The notes: generated from the sequence alone by a model not told the origin. DNA of 64,000 nt from Marinibaculum sp040216765 (GCA_040216765.1 JAVJON010000061.1:62001-126000); one strand, 5' to 3'; positions 43,705 to 52,949 are shown, counted from the stretch's first letter. Numbers and translations are program-made.

Positions 43705-44370
43705 TCAGCCCCGCGCGGCCTCGTCGAGCGCTGCGACGATATCGGCGAAGACCGCGTGGAACATCGCCTCGGTCAGGCGGCCGGTATTCGTGTTGTAGCG
43801 GGAGCAATGGTAGCTGTCGAAAAAGTCCAGGCCGGAATGGCCAGGGCCGCCGGGCAGGCGGTGCCGGGCGCCATGCCGGAACGGGTAGGCTGCCAGCCGG
43901 TGGCCCAGCGCCGCGAGCACCGAGTCGTGCGCGACCTTGCCCAGCGCCAGCACCGCCCGGGGCGCCGGCGCCTGGGTCAGTTCCGGCAGCAGGAAGGCCC
44001 GGCAGGTCCGCACCTCGGCGCCGACCGGCTTGTTCTGCGGCGGGACGCAGCGCACCGCATTGGTGATGCGGCAGTCCCGCAGCGCCAGGCCGTCGTCGGC
44101 ACGGCCGGCATACCGGCCCTCTGACAGGGCGAAGCGCTCCAGGGTCGCGTAGAGCAGGTCGCCGGCATAGTCGCCGGTGAAGGGGCGGCCCGTCTGGTTG
44201 GCGCCCTTCAGGCCGGGTGCCAGGCCGACGATCAGCAGGCGGGCATCCGCCTGGCCGAAGGACGGCACCGGCGCATTGAAGAAGGCGGGATGGCGCGCCC
44301 GGTTGTCGTGCCGGAAGCCCGCCAGCCGGGGGCAGGCACCGCAATCCGCCGGCGGTTCCGGTCGTCGCAT
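43705..44370 (-). CDS. uracil-DNA glycosylase, family 5 (UDGb) type
   Basis: A 221-residue iron-sulfur UDG. CGACPRL, the Cys in TNAVRCVPPQNKP and the Cys in TCRAFLLPE are cluster ligands. Motif A is VGLAPGLKGANQTGRPFTGD and motif B is DSYHCSRYNTNTGRLTEAM, with the His of UDGb-like enzymes. It removes uracil (and possibly hypoxanthine) from DNA at the start of base excision repair. The ATG at 44370 has AGGTG six bases upstream. Its 3' end is 10 bp from the convergent TetR gene. Confidence 0.85.
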   Translation of the reverse strand: MRRPEPPADCGACPRLAGFRHDNRARHPAFFNAPVPSFGQADARLLIVGLAPGLKGANQTGRPFTGDYAGDLLYATLERFALSEGRYAGRADDGLALRDCRITNAVRCVPPQNKPVGAEVRTCRAFLLPELTQAPAPRAVLALGKVAHDSVLAALGHRLAAYPFRHGARHRLPGGPGHSGLDFFDSYHCSRYNTNTGRLTEAMFHAVFADIVAALDEAARG

Positions 44371-44395
44371 GGCCGGCACCTGTCAGGCGCCGCCG

Positions 44396-45055
44396 TCAGA
44401 CCGGGCGGTGGAAGGTGTCCTGGGCATCGAACTCGTCGTCATAGGCGGAATCGTCATAGCTCCCGTCCTCGCCGCCGGCCTCGTTCTCGGCGGCCTGCCG
44501 GCGGGCCTGTGCCTGGGCGCGGTGCGACGGGTCGCGCTGGATCTTCGGCATCAGTTCGGCCAGTTCGATGAACTCGTCGGCCTGCCGGCGCAGTTCGTCC
44601 GCCACCATCGGCGGCTGCGTGCGCACCGTGGACACGACGCTCACCCGCACGCCCTTGCGCTGCACGGCCTCGACCAGGCGCCGGAAATCGCCGTCGCCGG
44701 AGAACAGGATCACATGGTCCAGATGCTCCGCCATCTCCAGGACGTCGATCGCGAGCTCGATGTCCATGTTGCCCTTGATCTTCCGGCGGCCGGAGGCGTC
44801 GGTGAACTCCTTGGTCGGCTTCGTGACCATGGTGAAGCCGTTATAGTCCAGCCAGTCGATCAGCGGGCGGATCGGCGAATATTCCTGATCCTCGATCAGG
44901 GCGGTGTAGTAGAAGGCGCGAATCAACCGCCCGCGCGACGAGAATTCCTCCAGCAGGCGCTTGTAGTCGATATCCGCACCGAGAGAGCGGGCGGCGGCGT
45001 AAAGGTTGGCGCCGTCGATGAAAAGGGCGGTTCGTTCTGAATGGTACTGGGGCAC
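44396..45055 (-). CDS. NYN-domain protein (LabA/DUF88 family)
   Basis: A 219-residue PIN-like NYN nuclease fold: ALFIDGANLYAAARSLG with the first catalytic Asp, GNMDIELAIDVLEMA with the second, and FSGDGDFRRLVEAV with the third cluster. An acidic low-complexity C-terminus (about residues 175-215) follows. It is predicted to be an RNA-cleaving or RNA-binding protein. The GTG at 45055 with AAGGGA eight bases upstream gives the family start PQYHSERTALF. It is conserved next to rpoZ in many Alphaproteobacteria. Confidence 0.86.
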   Translation of the reverse strand: MPQYHSERTALFIDGANLYAAARSLGADIDYKRLLEEFSSRGRLIRAFYYTALIEDQEYSPIRPLIDWLDYNGFTMVTKPTKEFTDASGRRKIKGNMDIELAIDVLEMAEHLDHVILFSGDGDFRRLVEAVQRKGVRVSVVSTVRTQPPMVADELRRQADEFIELAELMPKIQRDPSHRAQAQARRQAAENEAGGEDGSYDDSAYDDEFDAQDTFHRPV

Positions 45056-45427
45056 GGATTGATCCCTTAAAAAATGACAGTTTTCCACGCATGAATTTGG
45101 ATACGACCAAGACGAGATCGGCAGTCTTTGCCTCAACTCCCGATGGTCGGTCGGGTCGCCGGCGGAGACCCGGAATACCTTATGTTCAAATGGCCTGCGC
45201 GGCCGGTTAGACAAGGTTCGGCGCGACCGCAAGCCGCCGGTCGCTGGTGCTGCCGGCGCGGCTCGCAGACGGAACGAACCCGCGTCCCCGTGAAGGGCGG
45301 CGATGATAGGTCCCGTCGCCGGAATCGGACTGCGACTTTTCCCCGCACTGCTTGAAGTTGCGCCCGTCAGCCTCTAGCTTCCGCCAGGATCCCGTCCCGG
45401 ACATCTAGAGCGAAATGGACCCCGTCT
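45056..45427. other. 372-bp divergent intergenic region between the NYN gene and rpoZ
   Basis: No gene is convincing here. The half near the NYN gene is the AT-rich part (runs of A/T at 45062-45082) and probably carries that gene's promoter. The rpoZ-proximal end holds a candidate -35/-10 pair listed separately. The middle is GC-rich with Arg-rich frames that match nothing known. Confidence 0.5.
45352..45380 (+). promoter_or_regulatory. candidate promoter of rpoZ
   Basis: TTGAAG (45352-45357), a 17-bp spacer and TAGCTT (45375-45380), 48 bp before the rpoZ start. The spacing is ideal but the -10 element is weak. Confidence 0.35.
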
Positions 45428-45814
45428 ATGGCCCGCGTTACCGTTGAGGACTGCGTCACCCGCGTCCCGAACCGCTTCGAACTCGTGCTCCTGGCTGCCC
45501 AGCGTGCGCGCGCCGTCTCTGCCGGCGCGCCGCTGACCCTGGACCGCGACAACGACAAGAACCCGGTCGTCGCATTGCGCGAGATCGCCGACGCCACCGT
45601 CGGCACCGACGACCTGCGCCAGGGCCTGATCGGCAGCATGCAGAAGCATGTCGAGGTCGACGAGCCGGAAGAGGACAACATGGCCGCGCTGATGCAGGCC
45701 GGCGACTGGGCCTCCGTGGCCCAGGACGAGAGCGGCCGCACCTCCGGCCCGCCGACCGGCTCGCCGACCGCCGCCTCGGCGCCGACCCCGCCCGGCGGCT
45801 ATCCCGACGACTGA
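45428..45814 (+). CDS. rpoZ: RNA polymerase omega subunit
   Basis: A 128-residue omega subunit: MARVTVEDCVTRVPNRFELVLLAAQRAR is diagnostic, with KNPVVALREIA in the middle and an acidic, Pro/Ser/Thr-rich C-terminus longer than in enterics. It assists beta-prime folding and, in Proteobacteria, forms one ppGpp site. Its place directly before rsh is the usual alphaproteobacterial order. Confidence 0.95.
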   Translation: MARVTVEDCVTRVPNRFELVLLAAQRARAVSAGAPLTLDRDNDKNPVVALREIADATVGTDDLRQGLIGSMQKHVEVDEPEEDNMAALMQAGDWASVAQDESGRTSGPPTGSPTAASAPTPPGGYPDD

Positions 45815-45830
45815 TCCACCCCTGCCGAAT

Positions 45831-45873
45831 CCCCGACCGGACCCTATATACTCTGGAATAGGTCCAGTCGGGG
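45831..45873 (+). other. long imperfect inverted repeat between rpoZ and rsh
   Basis: Left arm CCCCGAC-C-GGACC-C-TAT (45831-45847), right arm ATA-GGTCC-A-GTCGGGG (45858-45873). This makes 15 base pairs with one mismatch and one bulge around a 10-base loop. The loop region contains the -10-like TATACT (45847-45852). No T-run follows. It may act as an mRNA structure at the rpoZ 3' end, or as a binding site near a promoter for rsh. Confidence 0.6.
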
Positions 45874-45882
45874 CGTAGCGGC

Positions 45883-45905
45883 CCGGTCCCCTCCCAGGGG
45901 ACCGG
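45883..45905 (+). other. perfect 10-bp hairpin upstream of rsh
   Basis: CCGGTCCCCT (45883-45892), loop CCC, then AGGGGACCGG (45896-45905) form a perfect very stable stem, extendable by two pairs with one bulged C. It lies 45 bp before the rsh GTG, between it and the longer inverted repeat. No U-tract follows, so it is an mRNA structure rather than a standard terminator. Confidence 0.6.
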
Positions 45906-45949
45906 CCGGGATTCCTGCGACCGGTCCGCGCCGGAGGAGGGCAGGCAAG

Positions 45950-48106
45950 GTGCTGCGTCAGGTCGAACTTGTCGAAAAGGTCTGCGCCTACGACGCGGAT
46001 GCCGACGAGGACGTCCTGAACCGTGCCTATGTCTTCACCATGCGCGCCCATGGCACGCAGATGCGCGCCTCCGGCGACCCGTACTTTTCCCACCCCATCG
46101 AGGTGGCCGGCATCCTGGCCGACATGCGGCTGGACGGCGCCACCATCGTGACCGCCCTGCTGCACGACACCCTGGAGGATACCGCCGCCACCCCGGCGGA
46201 GATCGAGCGGCTGTTCGGGCCGGATATCCTGCAGCTGGTCGACGGCGTGACCAAGCTGTCGCGCATCGAGATGCAGTCCGACCGCTCCCGCCAGGCGGAG
46301 AATTTCCGCAAGCTGTTGCTGGCGATGTCGGCGGATATCCGGGTGCTGCTGGTGAAGCTGGCAGACCGGCTGCACAACATGCGGACCCTGGGCTTCATCG
46401 GCTCGGAGGAGAAGCGCCGCCGCATCGCCCGCGAGACGATGGAGATCTACGCCCCGCTGGCCGACCGCATCGGCATGCAGGAGATGAAGGCCGAGCTCGA
46501 GGATCTGGCCTTCACCCACATGAACCCGGAAGGCCGCGAGAGCATCATCGCCCGGCTGACCTACCTGCGCGCCGAAGGCAGCGACATGGTGCGCCATGTC
46601 TCCGACACCCTGCAGGAGACCCTGGATGCGGCCGGCATCGCCTGCACGGTGACCGGGCGGGAGAAATCGCCGTTCAGCATCTGGCGCAAGATGCAGCGCA
46701 AGAACATCGCCTTCGAACAGCTCTCCGACGTGATGGCGTTCCGGGTGCTGGTGGAGAACGTGGCCGATTGCTACCACGCGCTGGGGGTCGTGCATTCCAC
46801 CTGGCGGATGGTGCCGGGCCGCTTCAAGGACTTCGTCTCCACCCCGAAGCCGAACCAGTACCAGAGCATCCACACCACGGTGATCGGGCCGGACAGCCAT
46901 CGCATCGAGATCCAGATCCGCAGCCGCTCGATGCACGAGGTGGCCGAGATCGGCGTGGCGGCGCACTGGTACTACAAGACCCCGTCCGACAAGACGGAGA
47001 AGAGCAGCTATCGCTGGCTGCGCGAGCTGCTGGATATCCTGGAGAACGCCTCCGACCCGGAGGAATTCCTGGAGAACACCAAGCTCAACATGTTCCAGGA
47101 CCAGGTGTTCTGCTTCACGCCGAAGGGCGACCTGATCGCCCTGCCGCGCGGTGCCACCCCGATCGACTTCGCCTATGCGGTGCATTCCGACATCGGCAAC
47201 CATACCGTCGGCGCCAAGATCAACGGCCGCATCCTGCCCCTGCGGACCGAGCTGCAGAACGGCGACCAGATCGAGATCATCACCTCGCCCAAGGCGCAGC
47301 CCACGCCGAACTGGGAGAGCATCCTGGTGACCGGCAAGGCGCGCGCCAATGTGCGCCGCTTCGTGCGCCAGCAGCAGCGCTCGGAATATGTCAGCCTCGG
47401 CAAGGCGATCCTGCAGAAGGCGTTCCGGGAGGCGGGGCGGCGCTATTCGGAGAAATCCCTCTCGGCCAACCTGGAGCGCTTCCAGTGCGCCACGGTCGAA
47501 GACCTGCTGGTCGCGGTCGGCAACGGTACGATTGCGGCCGGATCGGTGATCGGCGCCCTGTTCCCCGCCGCGCGGGACCGCCGCCCGCCCGAGAGCGCCG
47601 AGGTGATCCCGCTGGAACTGGCGCGCCGGCAGCAGAGCCGGCCGATGGCGCGCGACCAGGCCGTGCCGCTGCAGGGCCTGATCCCGGGCATGGCGGTGCA
47701 TTACGCCGGCTGCTGCCACCCGCTGCCGGGCGACCGCATCGTGGGCATCGTCACCACCGGCAAGGGGGTCACCGTCCATACCCTGGATTGCGACACCCTG
47801 GAGCAGTTCAGCCAGACACCGGAGCGCTGGCTGCATGTCGGCTGGGCCGATGCCGGCAATGACGGCGACCATGTCGGCCGGCTGGCCACCGTGGTCCGCA
47901 ACGATGTCGGTTCGCTGAGCGCGCTGACCACGGTCATCGCCCGCCAGGGCGGCAACATCACCAACCTGAAGATCGTCAACCGCACGCAGGACCTGTTCGA
48001 GCTGCTGGTCGATATCGAGGTGCGCGACGTCACCCATCTGGGCGATATCATCGCGTCCCTGCGCACCGACCCGGCAATCTCGGCAGTGGAGCGCGCCCGC
48101 GGCTGA
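45950..48106 (+). CDS. rsh: bifunctional (p)ppGpp synthetase/hydrolase (RelA/SpoT homologue)
   Basis: A 718-residue Rsh. The HD hydrolase domain has His48 (YFSHPIEV) and His72-Asp73 (LLHDTLEDT). The synthetase domain (about 230-360) has REKSPFSIWRKM and KPNQYQSIHTTV. TGS (about 385-450), a helical/zinc-finger region with AGCCHPLPGD, and a C-terminal ACT domain (about 630-710) follow. HD residues are intact, so hydrolysis is expected as well as synthesis. The start codon is GTG with GGAGGAGGG upstream. Two stable hairpins occupy the leader. Confidence 0.95.
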   Translation: MLRQVELVEKVCAYDADADEDVLNRAYVFTMRAHGTQMRASGDPYFSHPIEVAGILADMRLDGATIVTALLHDTLEDTAATPAEIERLFGPDILQLVDGVTKLSRIEMQSDRSRQAENFRKLLLAMSADIRVLLVKLADRLHNMRTLGFIGSEEKRRRIARETMEIYAPLADRIGMQEMKAELEDLAFTHMNPEGRESIIARLTYLRAEGSDMVRHVSDTLQETLDAAGIACTVTGREKSPFSIWRKMQRKNIAFEQLSDVMAFRVLVENVADCYHALGVVHSTWRMVPGRFKDFVSTPKPNQYQSIHTTVIGPDSHRIEIQIRSRSMHEVAEIGVAAHWYYKTPSDKTEKSSYRWLRELLDILENASDPEEFLENTKLNMFQDQVFCFTPKGDLIALPRGATPIDFAYAVHSDIGNHTVGAKINGRILPLRTELQNGDQIEIITSPKAQPTPNWESILVTGKARANVRRFVRQQQRSEYVSLGKAILQKAFREAGRRYSEKSLSANLERFQCATVEDLLVAVGNGTIAAGSVIGALFPAARDRRPPESAEVIPLELARRQQSRPMARDQAVPLQGLIPGMAVHYAGCCHPLPGDRIVGIVTTGKGVTVHTLDCDTLEQFSQTPERWLHVGWADAGNDGDHVGRLATVVRNDVGSLSALTTVIARQGGNITNLKIVNRTQDLFELLVDIEVRDVTHLGDIIASLRTDPAISAVERARG

Positions 48107-48158
48107 AGCCGGCGGGGCCTGGGGCTGGCGTTCCGGGGACCGGAAACAAGGGGGAAGC

Positions 48159-48749
48159 ATGGACAGGGAAACGGTGCTGCAGCACTACCGCGACAGCGGG
48201 GCGCTCCTGGAGGGGCATTTCGTGCTGGCATCCGGGCTGCACAGCCCGCTCTACCTGCAATCGGCCCGCGTGCTGATGCATCCGGACCGGGCGGAGGCGC
48301 TCTGCGCCGAACTGGCGCGCCGGCTGACGGCGCGCCTGGGCGAGGATGCGGTGGACATCGTCTGCGCCCCGGCGATGGGCGGGGTCATCGTCGGCTATGA
48401 ACTGGGCCGCCAGCTGCGCCGGCCGGCGATCTTCGCGGAACGGGTCGACGGCGCCTTCGCGCTGCGCCGCGGCTTTGCGCTGCAGCCGGGCCAGCGGGTG
48501 GTGGTGGCCGAGGATGTGGTGACCACCGGCGGCTCCACCCTGCAATGCATGGATTGCATCCGCGCGGCGGGCGGCGTGCCGGTGGCGGCGGTCAGCCTGA
48601 TCGATCGCTCCGACGGGGCAGCCGATGTCGGTGTTCCGCTGATCGCGCTCTGCACCCTGTCGGTGCCGACCTATGCGGCCGATGCCCTGCCGCCCGAGCT
48701 TGCGGCGATCCCGGCGGGCAAGCCGGGCAGCGGCGGGCTGCGTCCCTGA
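48159..48749 (+). CDS. pyrE: orotate phosphoribosyltransferase
   Basis: A 196-residue type I PRTase. The PRPP loop is VVVAEDVVTTGGST, the substrate region is FVLASGLHSPLYLQ, and the C-terminal GKPGSGGLRP is typical. It converts orotate and PRPP to OMP in pyrimidine synthesis. It follows rsh by 52 bp and precedes pdxJ, the normal local order. Confidence 0.94.
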   Translation: MDRETVLQHYRDSGALLEGHFVLASGLHSPLYLQSARVLMHPDRAEALCAELARRLTARLGEDAVDIVCAPAMGGVIVGYELGRQLRRPAIFAERVDGAFALRRGFALQPGQRVVVAEDVVTTGGSTLQCMDCIRAAGGVPVAAVSLIDRSDGAADVGVPLIALCTLSVPTYAADALPPELAAIPAGKPGSGGLRP

Positions 48750-48852
48750 CCCCCGGCTATACCAGGCAGGTCGCGGCGGACTATCGCCTGGCGGCCGGCC
48801 GGCCTAAAGTGTCCGCCTGGGAACTGTTCGCAAAGGGAAAGGCCTGCCTGCC

Positions 48853-49611
48853 ATGAGCCAGCGGTTGCGTCTCGGGGTCAATATCGACCATGTCGCCACG
48901 ATCCGGAATGCCCGCGGCGGCGCGCATCCCGATCCGGTGCGGGCGGCCGCGGTGGCCGCACAGGCCGGCGCGGACGGCATCACCGCGCATCTGCGCGAGG
49001 ACCGGCGGCATATCTCCGACAGCGATATCCTGCGCCTGACGGAGGAGATCGAGCTGCCGCTGAACCTGGAGATGGCGGCCACCGACGAGATGCTGGCGAT
49101 CGCCCTGCGGCACCGGCCCCATGCCTGCTGCCTGGTGCCGGAGAAGCGCGAGGAGCGCACCACGGAGGGCGGCTTGGACGTGGCGGCGCAGCACCGCCAC
49201 CTGGAGCCGTTCATCGCCCGGCTGTCCGAGGCAGGCATCCGCGTCTCCCTGTTCATCGAGCCCAGCCGGGTGCAGCTGGCCGTCGCAAAGGCGATGGGCG
49301 CACCGGTGGTGGAACTGCATACCGGCGCCTATTGCGATGCGGCGCCCGGCGCGGACCGCGACCGGCAGCTGGCCCGGGTGCAGGAAGCGGCGGCCGAGGC
49401 TGCCGCCCTGGGGCTGGAATGCCATGCCGGCCACGGCCTGACCTTCGACACGGTCGCGCCGATTGCCGGCATCGCCCCGGTGGCGGAGCTGAACATCGGC
49501 CATTTCCTGGTGGGCGAGGCGATCTTCGGCGGGCTGGATTCGACCATCAAGCGGATGCGCGCCCTGATGGACAAGGCCCGTGCCGACGCCGTCGGCGCGC
49601 GGTCGGCCTGA
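48853..49611 (+). CDS. pdxJ: pyridoxine 5'-phosphate synthase
   Basis: A 252-residue TIM barrel that condenses 1-deoxyxylulose 5-phosphate with 3-amino-2-oxopropyl phosphate in de novo vitamin B6 synthesis. LGVNIDHVATIRNARGG opens the protein, then GADGITAHLREDRRHI, VPEKREE (catalytic Glu) and GLECHAGHGLTFDTV (His). It lies in the pyrE-pdxJ-acpS series. Confidence 0.95.
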   Translation: MSQRLRLGVNIDHVATIRNARGGAHPDPVRAAAVAAQAGADGITAHLREDRRHISDSDILRLTEEIELPLNLEMAATDEMLAIALRHRPHACCLVPEKREERTTEGGLDVAAQHRHLEPFIARLSEAGIRVSLFIEPSRVQLAVAKAMGAPVVELHTGAYCDAAPGADRDRQLARVQEAAAEAAALGLECHAGHGLTFDTVAPIAGIAPVAELNIGHFLVGEAIFGGLDSTIKRMRALMDKARADAVGARSA

Positions 49612-49667
49612 CGGGCGGATCTTGACCGGCAGGCTCCAGTGTCCGGCACGACCGTGATCGGCTGGCC

Positions 49668-50090
49668 ATGATCATCGGGCTTGGCAGCGATATCATCGAT
49701 ATCACGCGGATCGAGCGCACCCTGGCGCGCTACGGCGACCGCTTCACCCAGCGCTGCTTCACCGAGCTCGAGCGGCGGAAATGCGACCGCCGCCTGTTGC
49801 GCGCGGCCTCCTATGCCCGCCGCTATGCGGCCAAGGAAGCCTGCTCCAAGGCATTGGGGACCGGCTTCCGGCGCGGCGTCTTCTGGCGCGACCTGGGGGT
49901 CGTCAACCTGCGCAGCGGCAAGCCGACCATGGCGCTGACCAACGGTGCGCTGCGCCGGCTGCTGGAGATCACGCCGGACGGCTATGTCGCGCGGCTGGAC
50001 CTGACGATCACCGACGAACCGCCCCAGGCCCAGGCCCTGGTCATCATCACGGCCGTGCCGGCCGAGCTTGCTGCCAGGCTGCCGGAGTGA
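49668..50090 (+). CDS. acpS: holo-[acyl-carrier-protein] synthase
   Basis: A 140-residue phosphopantetheinyl transferase that loads the 4'-phosphopantetheine arm of CoA onto apo-ACP. The Mg-binding Asp in IGLGSDIIDITRIE and the AAKEACSKALGTGFR motif (Glu, Lys) are visible. It follows pdxJ and precedes lepB, the conserved alphaproteobacterial arrangement for lipid, secretion and RNA-processing genes. Confidence 0.94.
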   Translation: MIIGLGSDIIDITRIERTLARYGDRFTQRCFTELERRKCDRRLLRAASYARRYAAKEACSKALGTGFRRGVFWRDLGVVNLRSGKPTMALTNGALRRLLEITPDGYVARLDLTITDEPPQAQALVIITAVPAELAARLPE

Positions 50091-50243
50091 GATGCCGCCC
50101 CCGCCTATCGACGCCGGAGCCGGCTTCGGCTATGCCCTGACCCTTCCGCCATCCGCGCCTGCGACCGTTCGCCGGTCCTGCCGACGCCGGCTTCTGCCTC
50201 TTACGCCCCTGTCCCCACGGTCCGTCCCACAGCGAAACTGCTT

Positions 50244-51047
50244 ATGAACAAGAAACATACACAAGCGCCGCGCAGCCTGTTCGGCCGCAGCATGGCCGCC
50301 GTCGGGCTGGCCGGGGATGGCGGCTTCGCGGAAACGCTGCGGACCGTGGTCTACGCGGTGCTGATCGCGCTGGGCATCCGCACCTTCGCCTTCGAGCCGT
50401 TCAACATCCCCTCGGAGTCCATGCTGCCGAACCTGCTGGTCGGCGACTATCTGTTCGTCTCGAAATTCGCCTATGGCTACAGCCGCTATTCGCTGCCGTT
50501 CAGCCTGCCGCTGTTCGACGGCCGGATCCTGTCCTCGGAGCCCGACCGCGGCGATGTCGTCGTGTTCAAGCTGCCGCGGGACAATTCCACCGACTATATC
50601 AAGCGGCTGATCGGCCTGCCGGGCGACCGGATCCAGGTGGTCGAGGGCCAGGTGATCCTGAACGGCACGCCGGTGCCGCGGAAGCAGATCGAGGATTTCA
50701 CCTACCGCGACCCGGGCGGCAATATCCGGCGGATCCCGCAATATCTGGAAACCCTGCCCGGCGGCGTGAGCTATCGGGTGCTGGATGCCTATCCCCGCTC
50801 GATGCTGGACAATACGGATGTCTATGTGGTGCCCGACGGGCATTACTTTGCGATGGGCGACAACCGGGACAACTCGGTCGACAGCCGGGTGCCCAGCGAT
50901 CGCGGCGTCGGCTTCGTGCCGTTCGAGAACCTGGTGGGCGAGGCGGAAGTGCTGTTCTTTTCCGTGAACGGCAGCGGTTCGGTCTTCGAGCCCTGGACCT
51001 GGCCCTCGGCGATCCGCTGGAACCGGCTGTTCACGATCGTCGACTGA
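50244..51047 (+). CDS. lepB: signal peptidase I
   Basis: A 267-residue membrane serine protease with one hydrophobic anchor (about residues 33-47). Box B is FNIPSESMLPNL with nucleophile Ser59. Box D is DNSTDYIKRLIGLPGD with general base Lys120, and box E is FAMGDNRDNSVDSR. It cleaves Sec and Tat signal peptides on the periplasmic side. The start is supported by a short cytoplasmic Lys/Arg-rich tail. It is in the acpS-lepB-rnc-era unit. Confidence 0.95.
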   Translation: MNKKHTQAPRSLFGRSMAAVGLAGDGGFAETLRTVVYAVLIALGIRTFAFEPFNIPSESMLPNLLVGDYLFVSKFAYGYSRYSLPFSLPLFDGRILSSEPDRGDVVVFKLPRDNSTDYIKRLIGLPGDRIQVVEGQVILNGTPVPRKQIEDFTYRDPGGNIRRIPQYLETLPGGVSYRVLDAYPRSMLDNTDVYVVPDGHYFAMGDNRDNSVDSRVPSDRGVGFVPFENLVGEAEVLFFSVNGSGSVFEPWTWPSAIRWNRLFTIVD

Positions 51048-51072
51048 CGGCCGGCGGGCGGAGGCGGCGCGG

Positions 51073-51828
51073 GTGACCGACGACCGGCCGGCGCAAGCCA
51101 ATGCGGAAGCCCTGGCCGCAGCGCTGGGACACCGGTTCGCCGATCCGGCGCTGCTGGACCGTGCGCTGACCCATGCGTCGCTGGCGCAGCCGGCGACGGC
51201 GACGAAGCGCGGCGGCAAGGGCCGAGCCGGTGGCACGGCAGTTGGCACGGGGTACCGGCAGGACTATGACAGGCTGGAATTCCTGGGCGACCGGGTGCTG
51301 GCGCTGGCGATCACCGAACTGTTGTTCGACCGCTTTCCCGACGCCGATGCCGGCGAACTGGCGCGGCGCCTGAATGCCCTGGTGCGGCGCGACAGCCTGG
51401 CCCGCGTGGCCGCCGCAATCGGCCTGGGGCCCTGTATCGCGATGAGCCCGGACATGCGGGCCGGCGGCGGGGCGGAGAACCCGTCGATCCTGGCGGATGT
51501 CTGCGAGGCGGTGATCGCGGCGCTGTACCTGGACGGCGGCATGGCGGCGGCGCGGCGCTTCATCCTGGCGCGCTTCGAGCCCCTGCTGGACCAGGGCCGC
51601 ACCGACCGCAAGGATGCCAAGACCCGCCTGCAGGAATGGGCGGCGGGGCGCGGCCATCCGATGCCGGTCTATGACGACCGCCAGACCGGGCCGGCCCACG
51701 CCCCGTCCTTCGCGGTCACGGTGCGGGTGCCCGGCATCCCGGCGGCGGAGGCGGAGGGCGAGGGGCGCTCCAAACGCGCGGCGCAGCAGAAGGCCGCTGC
51801 GGCAGCATTGAAAAGGCTTGGCGAGTGA
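51073..51828 (+). CDS. rnc: ribonuclease III
   Basis: A 251-residue double-strand RNase. The catalytic domain carries YDRLEFLGDRVL (Glu69, Asp73) and LADVCEAVIAALYLDGG (Asp, Glu). A dsRNA-binding domain (about 175-250) ends in KRAAQQKAAAAALKRLGE. It matures rRNA and some mRNAs. A Gly/Lys-rich insertion (about residues 43-62) lies before the signature. The start is GTG, and the stop overlaps the era start as GTGA. Confidence 0.94.
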   Translation: MTDDRPAQANAEALAAALGHRFADPALLDRALTHASLAQPATATKRGGKGRAGGTAVGTGYRQDYDRLEFLGDRVLALAITELLFDRFPDADAGELARRLNALVRRDSLARVAAAIGLGPCIAMSPDMRAGGGAENPSILADVCEAVIAALYLDGGMAAARRFILARFEPLLDQGRTDRKDAKTRLQEWAAGRGHPMPVYDDRQTGPAHAPSFAVTVRVPGIPAAEAEGEGRSKRAAQQKAAAAALKRLGE

Positions 51829-52823
51829 CAGACAGCGGCGACACGGGCGATGGCGAAACCGGTGACAGCCTGCCGGGCGGCGGCGGCTTGCTGCCGGACG
51901 CCGTCGCGGACGGCCCGACCCGCTGCGGCCTGGTCGCGCTGCTGGGCGCACCGAACGCCGGCAAGTCGACCCTGATGAACCGGATCGTCGGCAGCAAGGT
52001 TTCGATCGTCAGCCCGAAGGTGCAGACCACCCGCATGCGGATGATCGGCATCGCCATGGCGGGCAGGGCGCAGATCGTCTTCGTCGATACCCCGGGGATC
52101 TTCCGGCCCCGCCGCCGCCTGGACCAGGCCATGGTCCGTGCCGCCTGGAGCGGCGCCCGCGATGCCGACCTGGCGCTCCTGCTGGTGGATGCCGCCGGCG
52201 GCGTGACCGACGAGGTCCGCCATATCGTCCGGCGTCTGAAGGAACGCGGCACCCGGGTGGCGGCTGTCCTGAACAAGGTCGACAAGGTGCGGCGCGACAC
52301 CCTGCTGGGGCTCTCGGCCGAACTGAACGGCCTGCTGCCTTTCGAACGCACCTTCATGATCTCTGCCCTGGACGGCAGCGGCGTCGCCGATCTCACCGCC
52401 TGGCTGGCCGGGATCGTGCCGGAGGGCCCCTGGCTCTATCCCTCCGACCAGGTCTCCGATGTCACGGAACGGGTTCTGGCCGCGGAGATCACCCGCGAGA
52501 AGCTGTTCCTGCGCCTGCACGACGAACTGCCCTATGCCTCCACCGTCGAGACCGAGGGCTGGACCGAGCAGCCGGACGGCGCGCTGCGGATCGAGCAGGT
52601 GATCTATGTGGCGCGCGAAAGCCACCGGCCGATCGTGCTCGGGCATGGCGGGCGCACCGTGCGGGCCATCGGCACCGCGGCCCGGCAGGAACTGGAAGGG
52701 CTGTTCGGCACGACGGTGCACCTGTTCCTGTTCGTCAAGATCCGCGGCAACTGGGAGGACGATCCCGAGCGCTACAGCGCCATGGGCCTGGACTTCCCGA
52801 AGAACCGGCCGAAGCCGCGCTGA
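51825..52823 (+). CDS. era: GTPase Era
   Basis: A 332-residue ribosome-assembly GTPase for 30S maturation. G1 is GAPNAGKST (41-49), G3 is DTPG, G4 is NKVDK, and a C-terminal KH domain contains VIYVARESHRPIVLG. The first about 30 residues are an acidic/Gly-rich extension not found in typical 300-residue Era. The GTG start overlaps the rnc stop. In many Alphaproteobacteria recO follows; here a PAS-like gene pair does. Confidence 0.94.
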   Translation: MTDSGDTGDGETGDSLPGGGGLLPDAVADGPTRCGLVALLGAPNAGKSTLMNRIVGSKVSIVSPKVQTTRMRMIGIAMAGRAQIVFVDTPGIFRPRRRLDQAMVRAAWSGARDADLALLLVDAAGGVTDEVRHIVRRLKERGTRVAAVLNKVDKVRRDTLLGLSAELNGLLPFERTFMISALDGSGVADLTAWLAGIVPEGPWLYPSDQVSDVTERVLAAEITREKLFLRLHDELPYASTVETEGWTEQPDGALRIEQVIYVARESHRPIVLGHGGRTVRAIGTAARQELEGLFGTTVHLFLFVKIRGNWEDDPERYSAMGLDFPKNRPKPR

Positions 52824-52949
52824 ACCCGCGCCCCTACGCCGTTTGATGGCTGCCGCGCCCCCTGCCTCCTGCCATAGACTGTTGCGCGTGACCGGTGTCG
52901 CAGGGGCGGCGCATGTCGGGGCACGGAGGCAGGAGGGTAGTCGTCGATC

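Noticed and set aside
45128..45355. Small gene between the NYN gene and rpoZ
   Set aside because: Several Arg-rich frames are open on both strands but none has a ribosome binding site or a family pattern.
52843..52880. Promoter of the PAS pair (TTGATG and TAGACT)
   Set aside because: The spacer would be 26 bp, too long for a sigma-70 promoter.
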